A DNA stretch of 50,136 nt from Leptospirales bacterium. GTDB taxonomy: Bacteria; Spirochaetota; Leptospiria; Leptospirales; Leptospiraceae. Positions 37,232-45,638 of this stretch are shown here, in pieces (within the stretch, counting starts at the first letter, position 1; every line of letters begins with the position of its first letter). Where the stretch lies: contig JAAFIR010000036.1 in the NCBI GenBank assembly GCA_013297885.1, positions 1 through 50,136 of the forward strand, in the 5' to 3' direction. Both the position numbers and the translations under genes were made by a program. The notes beneath the pieces are model-generated. The model saw only the letters and a list, made by a program, of their open reading frames with translations. It had not been told where the DNA came from and did not search any database.

Positions 37232-38182
37232 ATTAAATATTATTACTTACTATTTTTCACTATTTCTATTTGTATTACTTCTGTTTCCAGTGAAACATTA
37301 CTTTTAAAAAATGGTGATTTAAAAAAAGGTAAAGTCATTATAAAAACAGATGTAATTCTTATGACTTTAGCTGATGGACAAACTTTAGAATATCCAAGAA
37401 GAGCTGTATTAAAAATTTTATTCAGAGATGATTTAACAGATGCTGAAATTCAAAAAATTCGTATAGAAGAAGAAGCTAAATTAAGACAACTATTAGAAAA
37501 AAAGAATCAAGAAATTGGAATTTTAAATGCAGAACTTCAAGTATTAAAATTAAAAATCGAATCTAAGGATCGTAATGCCCAAGAAGAACTAGAAAAAAAA
37601 TTAATTGAAATTGAAAAATTAAAAAAAGAAATTCAACAAAACAGTTTTAAAGAAGGAATTCCTTCAATTTTTAGCCCTATGTGGAGGTCTGCGATTATTC
37701 CCGGTTGGGGTCATATCTATTTAGGCAATATTAATGGTGATAATTTAAACAAGTCATTAGGTTTTATTTATGGAGTATCATTTATAGGGAGCATTCTATA
37801 CAATATTTCAGTTTATTCCAATGTAACAAATAAAAAAGATGCATATATTTCAGCTGCAAATACTTCTTTTTTTTTAAATTCATTTTTTACTTTGACAGGT
37901 AACCCGAATGCATATATTTTTGCAATTTTATATACCGAACCTAAAAATAATGCTTATTCAGAAGCTGTTGATAGAGCCAACCAAGCACCATTTATTATAC
38001 TAGGTGTTTATTTAGCTCAAATTGTACATTCTTTTGTTTCAGGAGGATTAGTAAAAATGCATGAAAACGAATTTGAGACTTATTCAAAATCTAGTTGGAA
38101 TTTGAGAACTAAAAACGAAAAAAATTTAACTTCAGGTAAAGAATCAGTTTTTTATGAAATCGGATATAGTATTAAATTTTAA
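37232..38182 (+). CDS. Exported membrane protein with SH3/LSm-like N-domain and PGWG C-domain, paralogue of the 12973 gene
   Basis: The start is uncertain. TTG 37211 would give 323 residues, but AGGAG is placed for ATT 37232 (316 residues), which begins right at a signal peptide (KYYYLLFFTISICITSVSS). The mature part has a small beta domain (LLLKNGDLKKGKV, then RRAVLKILFRDD) and a coiled coil (about residues 80-140). A membrane domain opens with WRSAIIPGWGHIYLG. The order and motifs match the gene at 12973. The function is unknown. The tandem lipoprotein genes follow closely, so it may lead an operon. Confidence 0.75.
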   Translation: MKYYYLLFFTISICITSVSSETLLLKNGDLKKGKVIIKTDVILMTLADGQTLEYPRRAVLKILFRDDLTDAEIQKIRIEEEAKLRQLLEKKNQEIGILNAELQVLKLKIESKDRNAQEELEKKLIEIEKLKKEIQQNSFKEGIPSIFSPMWRSAIIPGWGHIYLGNINGDNLNKSLGFIYGVSFIGSILYNISVYSNVTNKKDAYISAANTSFFLNSFFTLTGNPNAYIFAILYTEPKNNAYSEAVDRANQAPFIILGVYLAQIVHSFVSGGLVKMHENEFETYSKSSWNLRTKNEKNLTSGKESVFYEIGYSIKF

Positions 38183-38183
38183 C

Positions 38184-39164
38184 ATGTGTAATTTGAAAAA
38201 ATTTTTCTTTCTATTTATATTCTTAAATTCATGTGTAAATAAAACAAACTATTCACTAGATCCAACAACACCTCTAGGATTTAATCTCCAATACAATCTT
38301 TGTGGAATATTAAAAATATGTATTCCAAAAGTTGATCAAGCTCCAATTCCTGGTGATTCTGGAAAATTAAATTTTACAAATATAAGCAAAACCTCCATTA
38401 CCCTAAATTGGACTTTAGCGATTGATGACAATACTCCTCAAACTGCAATACAATACTTAGTTTATTATTCTACAAAAAATAATATTACAGCTCTAGCTGA
38501 CATAAAAGCAAATGGAATTCCATTTGATTCATTTGTTGAAAATATTAACACAAAGACTATCTCAGGGCTTTCGCCACGAACTTCATACTATTTTAATTTA
38601 GTAGCATTAGATAGTTTTGGCAACCAAGCAGTTTATGTAAATAATAATGCTTATACTCAAAATGATATTATTGTTCTATTTAGAAATACATTTTCTACTT
38701 CAGGAAATATGAGTGGTAGAAATGGAGCAGATAGTTTGTGTTCAACTTCGAAAGAGAATTTCTTTATAGCACCTAACAATATTACTTGTGCTGGTATAAG
38801 AGCTTTTGTTTCTTTTAGTGGTGATAATATTGTAGATATGGCTAAAAAATATGGATTTAATAGTACAAACCCAATAGTATCTGGTTCGAATATTTTAATT
38901 GCAAACAACTGGAATGAACTTACAACGAATAATTCAATTATTAATTCTATTTCGACTTCTCAAGTTTCTATTTCCAGTTATTGGACTTTTACTACCAATA
39001 CTGGTGGAATATTTGATCCAGCAAATTCTTGTTTAAACGGAACTAATGACACTGATACTTATAACGGAATTATTGGTGATGCAACAGCAACAAATGTAGC
39101 TTGGATTAGTAGAATACCTCAAAGTTGTAATACATTACGTAGTATTCTTTGTGTTTGTTATTGA
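38184..39164 (+). CDS. Lipoprotein with fibronectin-III and DUF1554-like domains, copy 1
   Basis: I start at ATG 38184, one base after the preceding stop. An in-frame ATG at 38154 would overlap the upstream gene and bury the signal peptide. The lipobox is LFIFLNSC (Cys17). Residues about 55-145 are a fibronectin type III domain (TSITLNWTLAIDD, YLVYYST, SYYFNLVALDSFGN). The C-terminal part, with GRNGADSLC, CAGIRAF, YWTF and a Cys-rich end, resembles DUF1554, a family described mainly from Leptospira. It is probably surface-exposed. It is the first of a tandem pair with the gene at 39171. Confidence 0.78.
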   Translation: MCNLKKFFFLFIFLNSCVNKTNYSLDPTTPLGFNLQYNLCGILKICIPKVDQAPIPGDSGKLNFTNISKTSITLNWTLAIDDNTPQTAIQYLVYYSTKNNITALADIKANGIPFDSFVENINTKTISGLSPRTSYYFNLVALDSFGNQAVYVNNNAYTQNDIIVLFRNTFSTSGNMSGRNGADSLCSTSKENFFIAPNNITCAGIRAFVSFSGDNIVDMAKKYGFNSTNPIVSGSNILIANNWNELTTNNSIINSISTSQVSISSYWTFTTNTGGIFDPANSCLNGTNDTDTYNGIIGDATATNVAWISRIPQSCNTLRSILCVCY

Positions 39165-39170
39165 ATTAAG

Positions 39171-40151
39171 ATGAAAATAAAAAATTTATTAAATTTAGTT
39201 ATTTTTACAATTATTAGTTGTGTTCAAAAAGAAAATTATCTTCTTGATCCAACAACAGTTTTAGGATTTAATCTCCAATACAATCTTTGTGGAATATTAA
39301 AAATTTGTACTCCAAAACTTGGCCAGGCTCCAATAGCTGGTGACTCTGGAAAATTGAATTTTACAAATATAAGTAAAACTTCTATTACCCTAAATTGGAC
39401 TTTAGCGATTGATGATAATACTCCTCAAACTGCAATACAATACTTAGTATATTATTCTACAAAAGATGATATATCTGTTCTTGCTGACATAAAAGCAAAT
39501 GGAACTCAATTTGATTCTTTTGTTAAAAATATTAACACAAAAACTATTACAGGGCTAAATCCAAGTATAGATTATTATTTTAATTTAATTGCAATGGATC
39601 AAGATGGAAACCAAACTGTATATTTAAAAAACAATACATATACATTAAATGATAAAATTGTTTTATTCAGTTATCAATTTACTACAGGTGCCGTGGGTGG
39701 AGGAAGAATAGGTGCTGATTCACTTTGCTTATATACTAGAAAGAATTTAGTAATTTTACCAATAAATATTAATTGTAATGGGGTTAGAGCATTTATATCT
39801 TTTAACGGAGATAATATAGTTGATATGGCAACAAAGTATCTTTTTGATAGTTCCCTTCCAATTGTATCTCCTACAAATATTAGAGTTGCAAACAACTGGA
39901 ATGATTTAACAACTGGTAATTCAATTTTAAACTCAATGATTACAGCTCAAGTTTCATACTTTCCTTATTGGACATTTACAAAAAATAGTGGTGGAGTTGT
40001 TGATACCAGTAATACATGCATAGGTGGTACAGAAAGTACAGCTTTAGCAAATGGTATTGTTGGAGATCATACTGCAAAAGATTTATTTTGGATTAATAAA
40101 ACAATACAGTCTTGTAATAATATCCGGTCTCTATTATGTATATGTTTTTAA
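39171..40151 (+). CDS. Lipoprotein with fibronectin-III and DUF1554-like domains, copy 2
   Basis: This 326-residue tandem paralogue starts seven bases after copy 1 ends. The lipobox is IFTIISC (Cys17). The fibronectin-III half is nearly identical to copy 1 in protein and DNA. The DUF1554-like half (RIGADSLC, CNGVRAF, YWTF, Cys-rich end) has diverged strongly. The contrast suggests recent duplication or gene conversion in the 5' half. A loop-rich C-terminus with many Asn and Ser residues suits an exposed ligand-binding domain. Ligands are unknown. Confidence 0.78.
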   Translation: MKIKNLLNLVIFTIISCVQKENYLLDPTTVLGFNLQYNLCGILKICTPKLGQAPIAGDSGKLNFTNISKTSITLNWTLAIDDNTPQTAIQYLVYYSTKDDISVLADIKANGTQFDSFVKNINTKTITGLNPSIDYYFNLIAMDQDGNQTVYLKNNTYTLNDKIVLFSYQFTTGAVGGGRIGADSLCLYTRKNLVILPININCNGVRAFISFNGDNIVDMATKYLFDSSLPIVSPTNIRVANNWNDLTTGNSILNSMITAQVSYFPYWTFTKNSGGVVDTSNTCIGGTESTALANGIVGDHTAKDLFWINKTIQSCNNIRSLLCICF

Positions 40152-40204
40152 CAAAAGTTAGAAACTTTAGATGAATTTAACATTTTAATTCTTCAAAATT
40201 CATC

Positions 40205-40234
40205 TTGACAAATCTTATCATTTCATGATACAAT
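40205..40234 (+). promoter_or_regulatory. Sigma-70-type promoter of the ECF sigma operon
   Basis: TTGACA (40205-40210) and TACAAT (40229-40234) are separated by 18 bases, a near-consensus housekeeping promoter. It lies 44 bases before the DUF6249-like gene and reads into the seven-gene block ending at 45611. It does not look like an ECF promoter, so self-activation through this site is not supported. Confidence 0.75.
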
Positions 40235-40278
40235 AATGTGTGTTTCTGATTGACAGAAATTTTATTTAAAGTGATGAG

Positions 40279-40668
40279 ATGGATAACCAAAAAATTTTAG
40301 AGCAGATTTTAAAAAATCAAGAATTAATACTTGATTTAATACAAAATTATGAACCTAGTAATGGTTATAAAATTGTTTTATTTTTAGTTCCAATTTTTGG
40401 AATTGTCTTTGGATCAGTTTTAATTTCTGTGATTGCCTATTTTTGGTACAAACAAAGACTTGAGTTAATCAGGGCTGGACTTTATAAATCTAGTGGATTT
40501 AACTTCAGAGTATATTCTTTTTTTGTTGGCTTAGTTCTTAGTTTTACAGGTATAGCTTTATTAATAGTGTTTATCCTCGTTTTAGGTAATTCTTTAGCGA
40601 TGTTAGGAGGGGTAATCCCATTAGCGATTGGTCTCAGTCTATTGACATATTACAAAATGCAGAAATAG
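40279..40668 (+). CDS. DUF6249-like small membrane protein
   Basis: The 129-residue protein has a short charged N-terminus, then membrane helices near residues 32-55, 78-100 and 105-125. The C-terminal block GGVIPLAIGLSLLTYY matches the typical end of DUF6249 proteins, which often lie directly before an ECF sigma gene. It overlaps the sigma gene by about 49 bases, and the ribosome-binding site for sigma lies inside it. A membrane tether or regulator of the sigma factor is a fair inference. The product has no known enzyme motif. Confidence 0.7.
   Translation: MDNQKILEQILKNQELILDLIQNYEPSNGYKIVLFLVPIFGIVFGSVLISVIAYFWYKQRLELIRAGLYKSSGFNFRVYSFFVGLVLSFTGIALLIVFILVLGNSLAMLGGVIPLAIGLSLLTYYKMQK
40605..40610 (+). 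promoter_or_regulatory. Perfect Shine-Dalgarno sequence for the AUU-initiated sigma gene
   Basis: AGGAGG lies inside the preceding gene, nine bases before ATT 40620. No ATG, GTG or TTG exists in the sigma frame between the upstream in-frame stop (40587-40589) and ATG 40929, which is already inside conserved region 2. Confidence 0.65.
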
Positions 40669-41228
40669 AAAAAATTTCAGCAGAGCATACAGCAGATTTT
40701 AAATTAGTAATATCTATTCTAGAAGGTAATTATGATTTATTTGAAAAAATTATCGAGAAGTATGAAAATTTAATAAAATCTCAAGCTGTTAGATTTACAA
40801 ATTCTGAAGAAGAATTAGAAGATTTAGTTCAAGATATTTTTATAAAAGTATTCGAATCTCTTTCAAAATTTCGAGGTGAATCAGCATTATCAACTTGGAT
40901 TTATAGAATTTCTTCAAACGAAATCAAAATGAAATTTAGAAAAAAAACTATTTCAGCAACAGAATTAAATGATGAAATTTCAATTCCAAAAGAAAATAAT
41001 ACACCAGAAATACAAATTATTGAATCAGAATTAAAAACAAAAATTTCTCATTTTATTTCAAAATTACCAAAATCATATTCTGATGTTTTAAAACTTTATT
41101 ATTTTGAAAATATGAGTTATAAAGAAATTTCTGAAAAATTAAATATAAAGCTAAATACATTAAAAAGTAATTTACTTCGTGCTAAAGAAAGTTTAAAAAG
41201 GAGTATTGAGAATTATGACAAATCTTAA
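40620..41228 (+). CDS. ECF-type RNA polymerase sigma factor with probable AUU start
   Basis: Reading upstream of ATG 40929 in the same frame restores a full ECF sigma factor of 202 residues. Region 2 has ISILEGNYDLFEKIIEKY, EDLVQDIFIKVF and FRGESALSTWIYRI. Region 4 has LPKSYSDVLKLYYFENMSY and KEISEKLNIKLNTLKSNLLR. The frame is open from 40590, and the only plausible initiator is ATT 40620, nine bases after AGGAGG. Rare AUU starts (as in infC) allow control by initiation factor 3. A sequencing error is the main alternative. The gene sits between a DUF6249-like protein and small membrane proteins that may be its regulators. Confidence 0.85.
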   Translation: MSDWSQSIDILQNAEIEKISAEHTADFKLVISILEGNYDLFEKIIEKYENLIKSQAVRFTNSEEELEDLVQDIFIKVFESLSKFRGESALSTWIYRISSNEIKMKFRKKTISATELNDEISIPKENNTPEIQIIESELKTKISHFISKLPKSYSDVLKLYYFENMSYKEISEKLNIKLNTLKSNLLRAKESLKRSIENYDKS

Positions 41229-41490
41229 AACCAATTTTTTTGCTAGAATCATCCCTTTTAAATACATTAAGGTTTCCCTTTGGATTATGTTTTTGTTATT
41301 TTTTTCACCAATTTTAATAATTTGTGCTGAACCTAGTTTAATTAAAGATTCTAAAACATTAAACTTAGTTATTTGGACTTTAAGTTTCAGTTTTTCCATC
41401 TACACTATATTGCTCGGATTTATTTTAGTTTTTTATAAAAATCCATTTATGCAAGAACTAAAAGACAAATTAGGTTATAACGAAATATAA
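41215..41490 (+). CDS. Small membrane protein, possible anti-sigma factor
   Basis: I start at ATG 41215 with AAGGAG 11 bases upstream. TTG 41206 is nearer the site (two bases) and less likely. The 91-residue protein has two membrane helices (SLWIMFLLFFSPILIIC and LNLVIWTLSFSFSIYTILLGFILVF) with a short cytoplasmic N-terminus. Its start overlaps the last codons of the sigma gene. Position right after an ECF sigma gene suggests a membrane-bound anti-sigma factor, but there is no recognisable zinc-binding or anti-sigma motif. Confidence 0.6.
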   Translation: MTNLKTNFFARIIPFKYIKVSLWIMFLLFFSPILIICAEPSLIKDSKTLNLVIWTLSFSFSIYTILLGFILVFYKNPFMQELKDKLGYNEI

Positions 41491-41864
41491 TGAAATTTTT
41501 TTTGTTCTTTTTTTTTATCTTTTTCATTGTTTCGGAAGATAAAAAAAATTTATCTGTTAAAGATTTTTTTTCACTTTCTGAACAAGAGAGTTTTAATTCT
41601 ATTTCTAAACTGAGTAAAGAAGAAACTGCCAGCTTAATTACCTCCATAAGATCTGAAGCAAGAAAAGATTATAAAGATATTGATAAATTTTATTTGTTAA
41701 TTTCACATTTAGAATCGATTAAAGCAATTGAAGAAGAACAAGAAAGATTAAAAGGGTTAAATTTAGTTTATCAAATTTCACTTCTATTGATTTTACTTTT
41801 GCTAGGCTACATTATTTATTCCCAAAAAAAAACAATCAATGAAGTTAAAAATTTAATAGAATGA
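41490..41864 (+). CDS. Small exported protein with C-terminal membrane helix
   Basis: This 124-residue protein has an N-terminal signal or anchor (FFLFFFFIFFIVS), a charged helical middle (about residues 20-88) and a C-terminal membrane helix (ISLLLILLLLGYIIYS) with a short tail. It overlaps the preceding gene by one base (TAATG) and holB by four (ATGA). No family is recognised. It may work with the preceding membrane protein on sigma control, which is an inference from position only. Confidence 0.6.
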   Translation: MKFFLFFFFIFFIVSEDKKNLSVKDFFSLSEQESFNSISKLSKEETASLITSIRSEARKDYKDIDKFYLLISHLESIKAIEEEQERLKGLNLVYQISLLLILLLLGYIIYSQKKTINEVKNLIE

Positions 41865-42790
41865 GTTTTAAAATTGATGAAATTTTAGGTCAGGAAACTG
41901 CTTTAAATTATATCGAAAAATATATTTCTGATATTGAAAAAATTCCACCACTTCTCATATTTCACGGACCTAATTCAGTTGGAAAATTATCTTTAGCTGA
42001 AAGATTTGCTTACCAAGTTTTATGTGAAAATGGAACAGGATGTAATATTTGTGGTTCTTGTAAAAGTTTTATGAATCATTCTCATCCGGATTTTATTCAA
42101 TTCCCATTTAGTACTAAAGTGGCAATTGGTGATGATAAAAATCCTGAAGAATTTACAATTCGCTGGTTACAAAATAAACGTCTCAATTACAAACCTCATC
42201 TTTCCAAAAAGAGATTAATTCTAATTCCAGATGCTAGTCTCATAAATGATGAAGCTGAATCTGCTTTATTAAAATCTTTAGAGGAGCCACCAAGTCATAC
42301 AAGATTTATTTTTATAATAGATGATATAAAAAAATTAAGACAAACAATTACAAGTAGAGCTGTTTTAATTCCATTTCAATCGTTAAGTATAAAACTAGTC
42401 AAAAGTATTTCTGAAAAAAATGAAATTTATAGTGAAGATTTTTTTGGAGGAAGTATTTTCCCTTATGAAATACCACCAGAAGCAATTCAGATGATTCGTT
42501 CAAAAGTGGAATCTTCTATTTCAGATTCAATTGAATTAATTAAATTAGAAGAATGGATTTATGTTTATAAAAATAATCATCCTGAATGGGAAGAAGATTT
42601 TGATTTTACTGAATTTTTGGAATTTTTTTCGATTTGTTTAATTAATTCTTATTCAAAATCAGAATTAAAAAACAAAGATATAATTTTAGAAAAAATTTTT
42701 GAATTTAAAAAAGATTTACATAAAAAAATTCCCGGTTTAGATAATTTTTTAATATCAGAATTATTTTTTAATTTGATGAATTTGGTTTAA
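41861..42790 (+). CDS. holB: DNA polymerase III delta-prime-type clamp-loader ATPase
   Basis: This 309-residue AAA protein has a degenerate P-loop GPNSVGKLSL and a zinc module (GCNICGSCKSF). It also has RLILIPDASLINDEAESALLKSLEEPP and TSRAVLIPF, the clamp-loader sensor and SRC-like region. The degenerate P-loop (NSVGKL rather than GTGKT) fits delta-prime, which does not hydrolyse ATP. It loads the sliding clamp together with DnaX. It is coupled on both sides (ATGA and TAATG). Confidence 0.88.
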   Translation: MSFKIDEILGQETALNYIEKYISDIEKIPPLLIFHGPNSVGKLSLAERFAYQVLCENGTGCNICGSCKSFMNHSHPDFIQFPFSTKVAIGDDKNPEEFTIRWLQNKRLNYKPHLSKKRLILIPDASLINDEAESALLKSLEEPPSHTRFIFIIDDIKKLRQTITSRAVLIPFQSLSIKLVKSISEKNEIYSEDFFGGSIFPYEIPPEAIQMIRSKVESSISDSIELIKLEEWIYVYKNNHPEWEEDFDFTEFLEFFSICLINSYSKSELKNKDIILEKIFEFKKDLHKKIPGLDNFLISELFFNLMNLV

Positions 42791-43842
42791 TGAATCCTGA
42801 AACAAAACTAAGAAATTGGTATTTAAAAAATAAAAGAGATTTGCCATTTCGAAAAAATAAAAATCCATACCAAATTTGGGTTAGCGAAATTATGCTACAA
42901 CAAACTAGAATGCAATCTATGCTTCCAATTTATATTCGATTTATAACACGTTTTCCTGATCTTAAGTCTTTAGCATTAGCCAGTGAAGATGAAGTTATTT
43001 CAGAATGGAGAGGACTTGGATATTATTCCCGAGCAATTAATTTAAAAAAATCTGCTTCAGAAATTTTAGAAAAATATAACGGTGAATTCCCAAAAGACTT
43101 AGATGAAATTTTAAAAATTAAAGGAATTGGACCCTATACTGCAAGAGCGATTTTGTCTATTGCTTTTAATTTGCCTTATGCAGTTTTAGATGGAAATGTA
43201 AAAAGAGTTTTGTCTAGATATTTTAAATTTGAAAAAAATATTTCAGAACCAAAGAATCATAATGAGCTTCAGGAACTTGCAGATAGTTTTTTAAATAAAA
43301 ATTTTTCATCTGATCATAACCAAGCTTTAATGGAACTTGGTTCATTAGTTTGTATTGAAAACCCAATTTGTATGTATTGTCCTTTAAATGAAACTTGTAT
43401 TGCATATCAAGAAAATTTAACTAACAGACTTCCAATTTCAGTTAGACTTAAAAAAGATATTCCAATTGATTTAGTTTTTTTTATAATAGAAGAAAATAAA
43501 AAAATTTTACTTACTAAAACAAAGAATAGAAGATTTTTTAAAACTATTTTTTCTTTACCTTATTTGATTTTTGGAAAAGATTTGCCAAAAACTTATTTAG
43601 ATAAGTCTAAATTAGGAATGTTACTAAAAAATTTAAATTTAGATAAAAACAATTTTGGAAAACATTCTATTACTCATCACAAAATAAATCTTATTTATTC
43701 AAATTATAAATTAGATAAAAATAATAAAACAGAATTTATTTCAGAATTAGATAATTTGGAATCAAAATGGATAAATATTTCTGAGCTTGAAAAAGAATTT
43801 CCATCTTCCATTTCAAAAAAAATTTTAAAGGTAATTTTATGA
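42790..43842 (+). CDS. mutY: A/G-specific adenine DNA glycosylase
   Basis: The 350-residue enzyme removes adenine mispaired with 8-oxoguanine. The helix-hairpin-helix is IKGIGPYTARAIL, and the catalytic aspartate lies in VLDGNVKRVLSR. LQQTRMQ near the N-terminus is a MutY signature. The [4Fe-4S] cysteines are in CIENPICMYCPLNETC (spacing 5-2-5, the first gap one shorter than usual). The C-terminal Nudix-like domain (about 225-350) recognises 8-oxoguanine. It sits between holB and the ubiD-family gene with overlaps at both ends. Confidence 0.94.
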   Translation: MNPETKLRNWYLKNKRDLPFRKNKNPYQIWVSEIMLQQTRMQSMLPIYIRFITRFPDLKSLALASEDEVISEWRGLGYYSRAINLKKSASEILEKYNGEFPKDLDEILKIKGIGPYTARAILSIAFNLPYAVLDGNVKRVLSRYFKFEKNISEPKNHNELQELADSFLNKNFSSDHNQALMELGSLVCIENPICMYCPLNETCIAYQENLTNRLPISVRLKKDIPIDLVFFIIEENKKILLTKTKNRRFFKTIFSLPYLIFGKDLPKTYLDKSKLGMLLKNLNLDKNNFGKHSITHHKINLIYSNYKLDKNNKTEFISELDNLESKWINISELEKEFPSSISKKILKVIL

Positions 43843-45611
43843 ATCACAAACCAATCCATTCCACTAAAGAATTTATAGATAGATTAAAAGAAGAAAAAGA
43901 AGTTTTTATTTTTGATTCTGAAATTGATGTTAATCAAGAACTCGCTGAAGTTCAAAGAAGAGTTGTAGCAAAGAAAGGTCCAGCTATTTTATTCACAAAT
44001 CCAAAAGGATTTGACTTTCCTGTTGCCACAAATCTTTATGGTTCAACTAAAAGAATTGAAATTGCTTTTGGTCATAGACCAGTTAATTTAATCAAACAAA
44101 TTGCTGAAACAGCTCAGAAAATAATGCCACCTACTCCCAAAAAAATTTGGGAAGCAAGGAATTTAGCATTTGAAGCATTAAAAGTTGGACTAAAAAAAGA
44201 AAATTCTCCAAGAGCATTAGATTCTGAAATTACCCCTGTTGACATTATGAAACTTCCAGCTATTAAATCTTGGCCAAAAGATGGCGGAAGATTTGTAACT
44301 TTGCCTCTAGTGTACACTGAAAGTTTAGTAAATGGAAAAGGAAATTTGGGAATGTATCGAATCCAATTCCACGACAAAAGCACAACTGGAATGCATATCC
44401 AAATTCATCGTGGGGGTGGATTTCATTACTTTGAAGCTGAACAAATGGGGAAAAATTTACCATGTCATCTTTATGTTGGTGGACCACCTGCAATGACATT
44501 AGCATCCATAGCTCCAATGCCCGAAGAACTTTCAGAACTAATCATCGCATCATTGCTGCTCGGCGAAAGACTAAAAATTACTCGTAACCCCAAAATTTCT
44601 CCACTACCAATTGTATCGGATACTGATTTTACTTTTATTGGTGAAATTCCTGTTAAACTTAGAAGACCTGAAGGTCCATTTGGTGATCATTATGGGTATT
44701 ATGCACTTCAACATGAATATCCTGTTTTAAATGTAAAAAGATTATTTCATAGAAAAGATGCAATTTGGCCTGCAACTGTGGTTGGTCGTCCTCCTCAAGA
44801 AGATCATTTTATCGCTGAATTTTTACAAGAATTACTTTCACCTATGTTTCCAATTGTAATGCCAAAAGTGGAATCAGTTTGGGCTTATGAAGAATCAGGT
44901 GTACACACTCTTGCTGCTGCTGTTGTAAAAGAAAGATACCCAAAAGAAGCTTTTACAGCAGCTCTAAGGATTCTTGGTGAAGGTCATTTGTCATTATCCA
45001 AATGTATGTTTATTACAAATGAAAAAATTAACTTAAAAGATTTTAAAAATACTTTTTTAACTATATTAGAAAGAACTAATATACGAACTGACCTTCATAT
45101 ATTTTCAAATATTTCACAAGACACTTTAGACTACACAGGACCAGAAGTAAATAAAGGCTCTAAGATGGTTTTACTTGGTGTTGGAGAAAAACGAAACAAT
45201 TTGAAAAAAACTTTTGATGGTAAATTTAAAAGTAAAAAATTCTCACTCCCACAAGTTTTTATTCCAGGAGCACTTGTGGTTCAAGGAACAAAATATAAAC
45301 GAGGTGATGAATTAGCTTATGAACTTTTAAAAGAAAATTCTATAGAAGAATTTTTATTTGTATTTTTAGTGGATGATTCAATCGATGCAACAAAATCAGA
45401 TCATGATTTTTTATGGAATATATTTACCAGGTTTGAACCTGCTGGAGATATTTATGGAAATTATGAAGTGATCAGAAATCATATTTCTTATAACTCTCCA
45501 ATTATAATTGATGCAAGACTCAAAGATTGGTATCCTGAAGTTTTAGTTCCTGACCCAAAAATTGTTAAAGCAGTAGATGAAAAATTTGGTAAGATAATTG
45601 ATGGAATCTAA
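43839..45611 (+). CDS. UbiD-family prenylated-FMN-dependent decarboxylase
   Basis: The 590-residue protein is a UbiD decarboxylase. Visible motifs are IQFHDKSTTGMHIQIHRGGG, YVGGPPAM, GEIPVKLRRPEGPFGDHYGYY and WPATVVGRPPQED. These include the region of the catalytic Glu-Arg-Glu triad and prFMN/metal binding. Its length exceeds E. coli UbiD (497) and fits the longer group, some linked to menaquinone synthesis. The substrate is therefore uncertain between ubiquinone-type and futalosine-derived precursors. The gene ends the sigma-holB-mutY operon with an ATGA overlap. No ubiX is in view. Confidence 0.87.
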   Translation: MNHKPIHSTKEFIDRLKEEKEVFIFDSEIDVNQELAEVQRRVVAKKGPAILFTNPKGFDFPVATNLYGSTKRIEIAFGHRPVNLIKQIAETAQKIMPPTPKKIWEARNLAFEALKVGLKKENSPRALDSEITPVDIMKLPAIKSWPKDGGRFVTLPLVYTESLVNGKGNLGMYRIQFHDKSTTGMHIQIHRGGGFHYFEAEQMGKNLPCHLYVGGPPAMTLASIAPMPEELSELIIASLLLGERLKITRNPKISPLPIVSDTDFTFIGEIPVKLRRPEGPFGDHYGYYALQHEYPVLNVKRLFHRKDAIWPATVVGRPPQEDHFIAEFLQELLSPMFPIVMPKVESVWAYEESGVHTLAAAVVKERYPKEAFTAALRILGEGHLSLSKCMFITNEKINLKDFKNTFLTILERTNIRTDLHIFSNISQDTLDYTGPEVNKGSKMVLLGVGEKRNNLKKTFDGKFKSKKFSLPQVFIPGALVVQGTKYKRGDELAYELLKENSIEEFLFVFLVDDSIDATKSDHDFLWNIFTRFEPAGDIYGNYEVIRNHISYNSPIIIDARLKDWYPEVLVPDPKIVKAVDEKFGKIIDGI

Positions 45612-45638
45612 AAATCAACAGTATTAGATATTAAAAAA

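Noticed and set aside
37218-37306. Short hydrophobic ORF starting at ATG 37218, a second signal-peptide-like frame
   Set aside because: It stops after 29 codons and overlaps the signal peptide of the real gene in another frame. Hydrophobicity is expected in shifted reading of T-rich DNA.
40640-40690. Programmed -1 frameshift fusing the DUF6249-like protein to the sigma factor
   Set aside because: No slippery heptamer is in the right phase near the stop, and a perfect Shine-Dalgarno before ATT gives a simpler explanation. It is not fully excluded.
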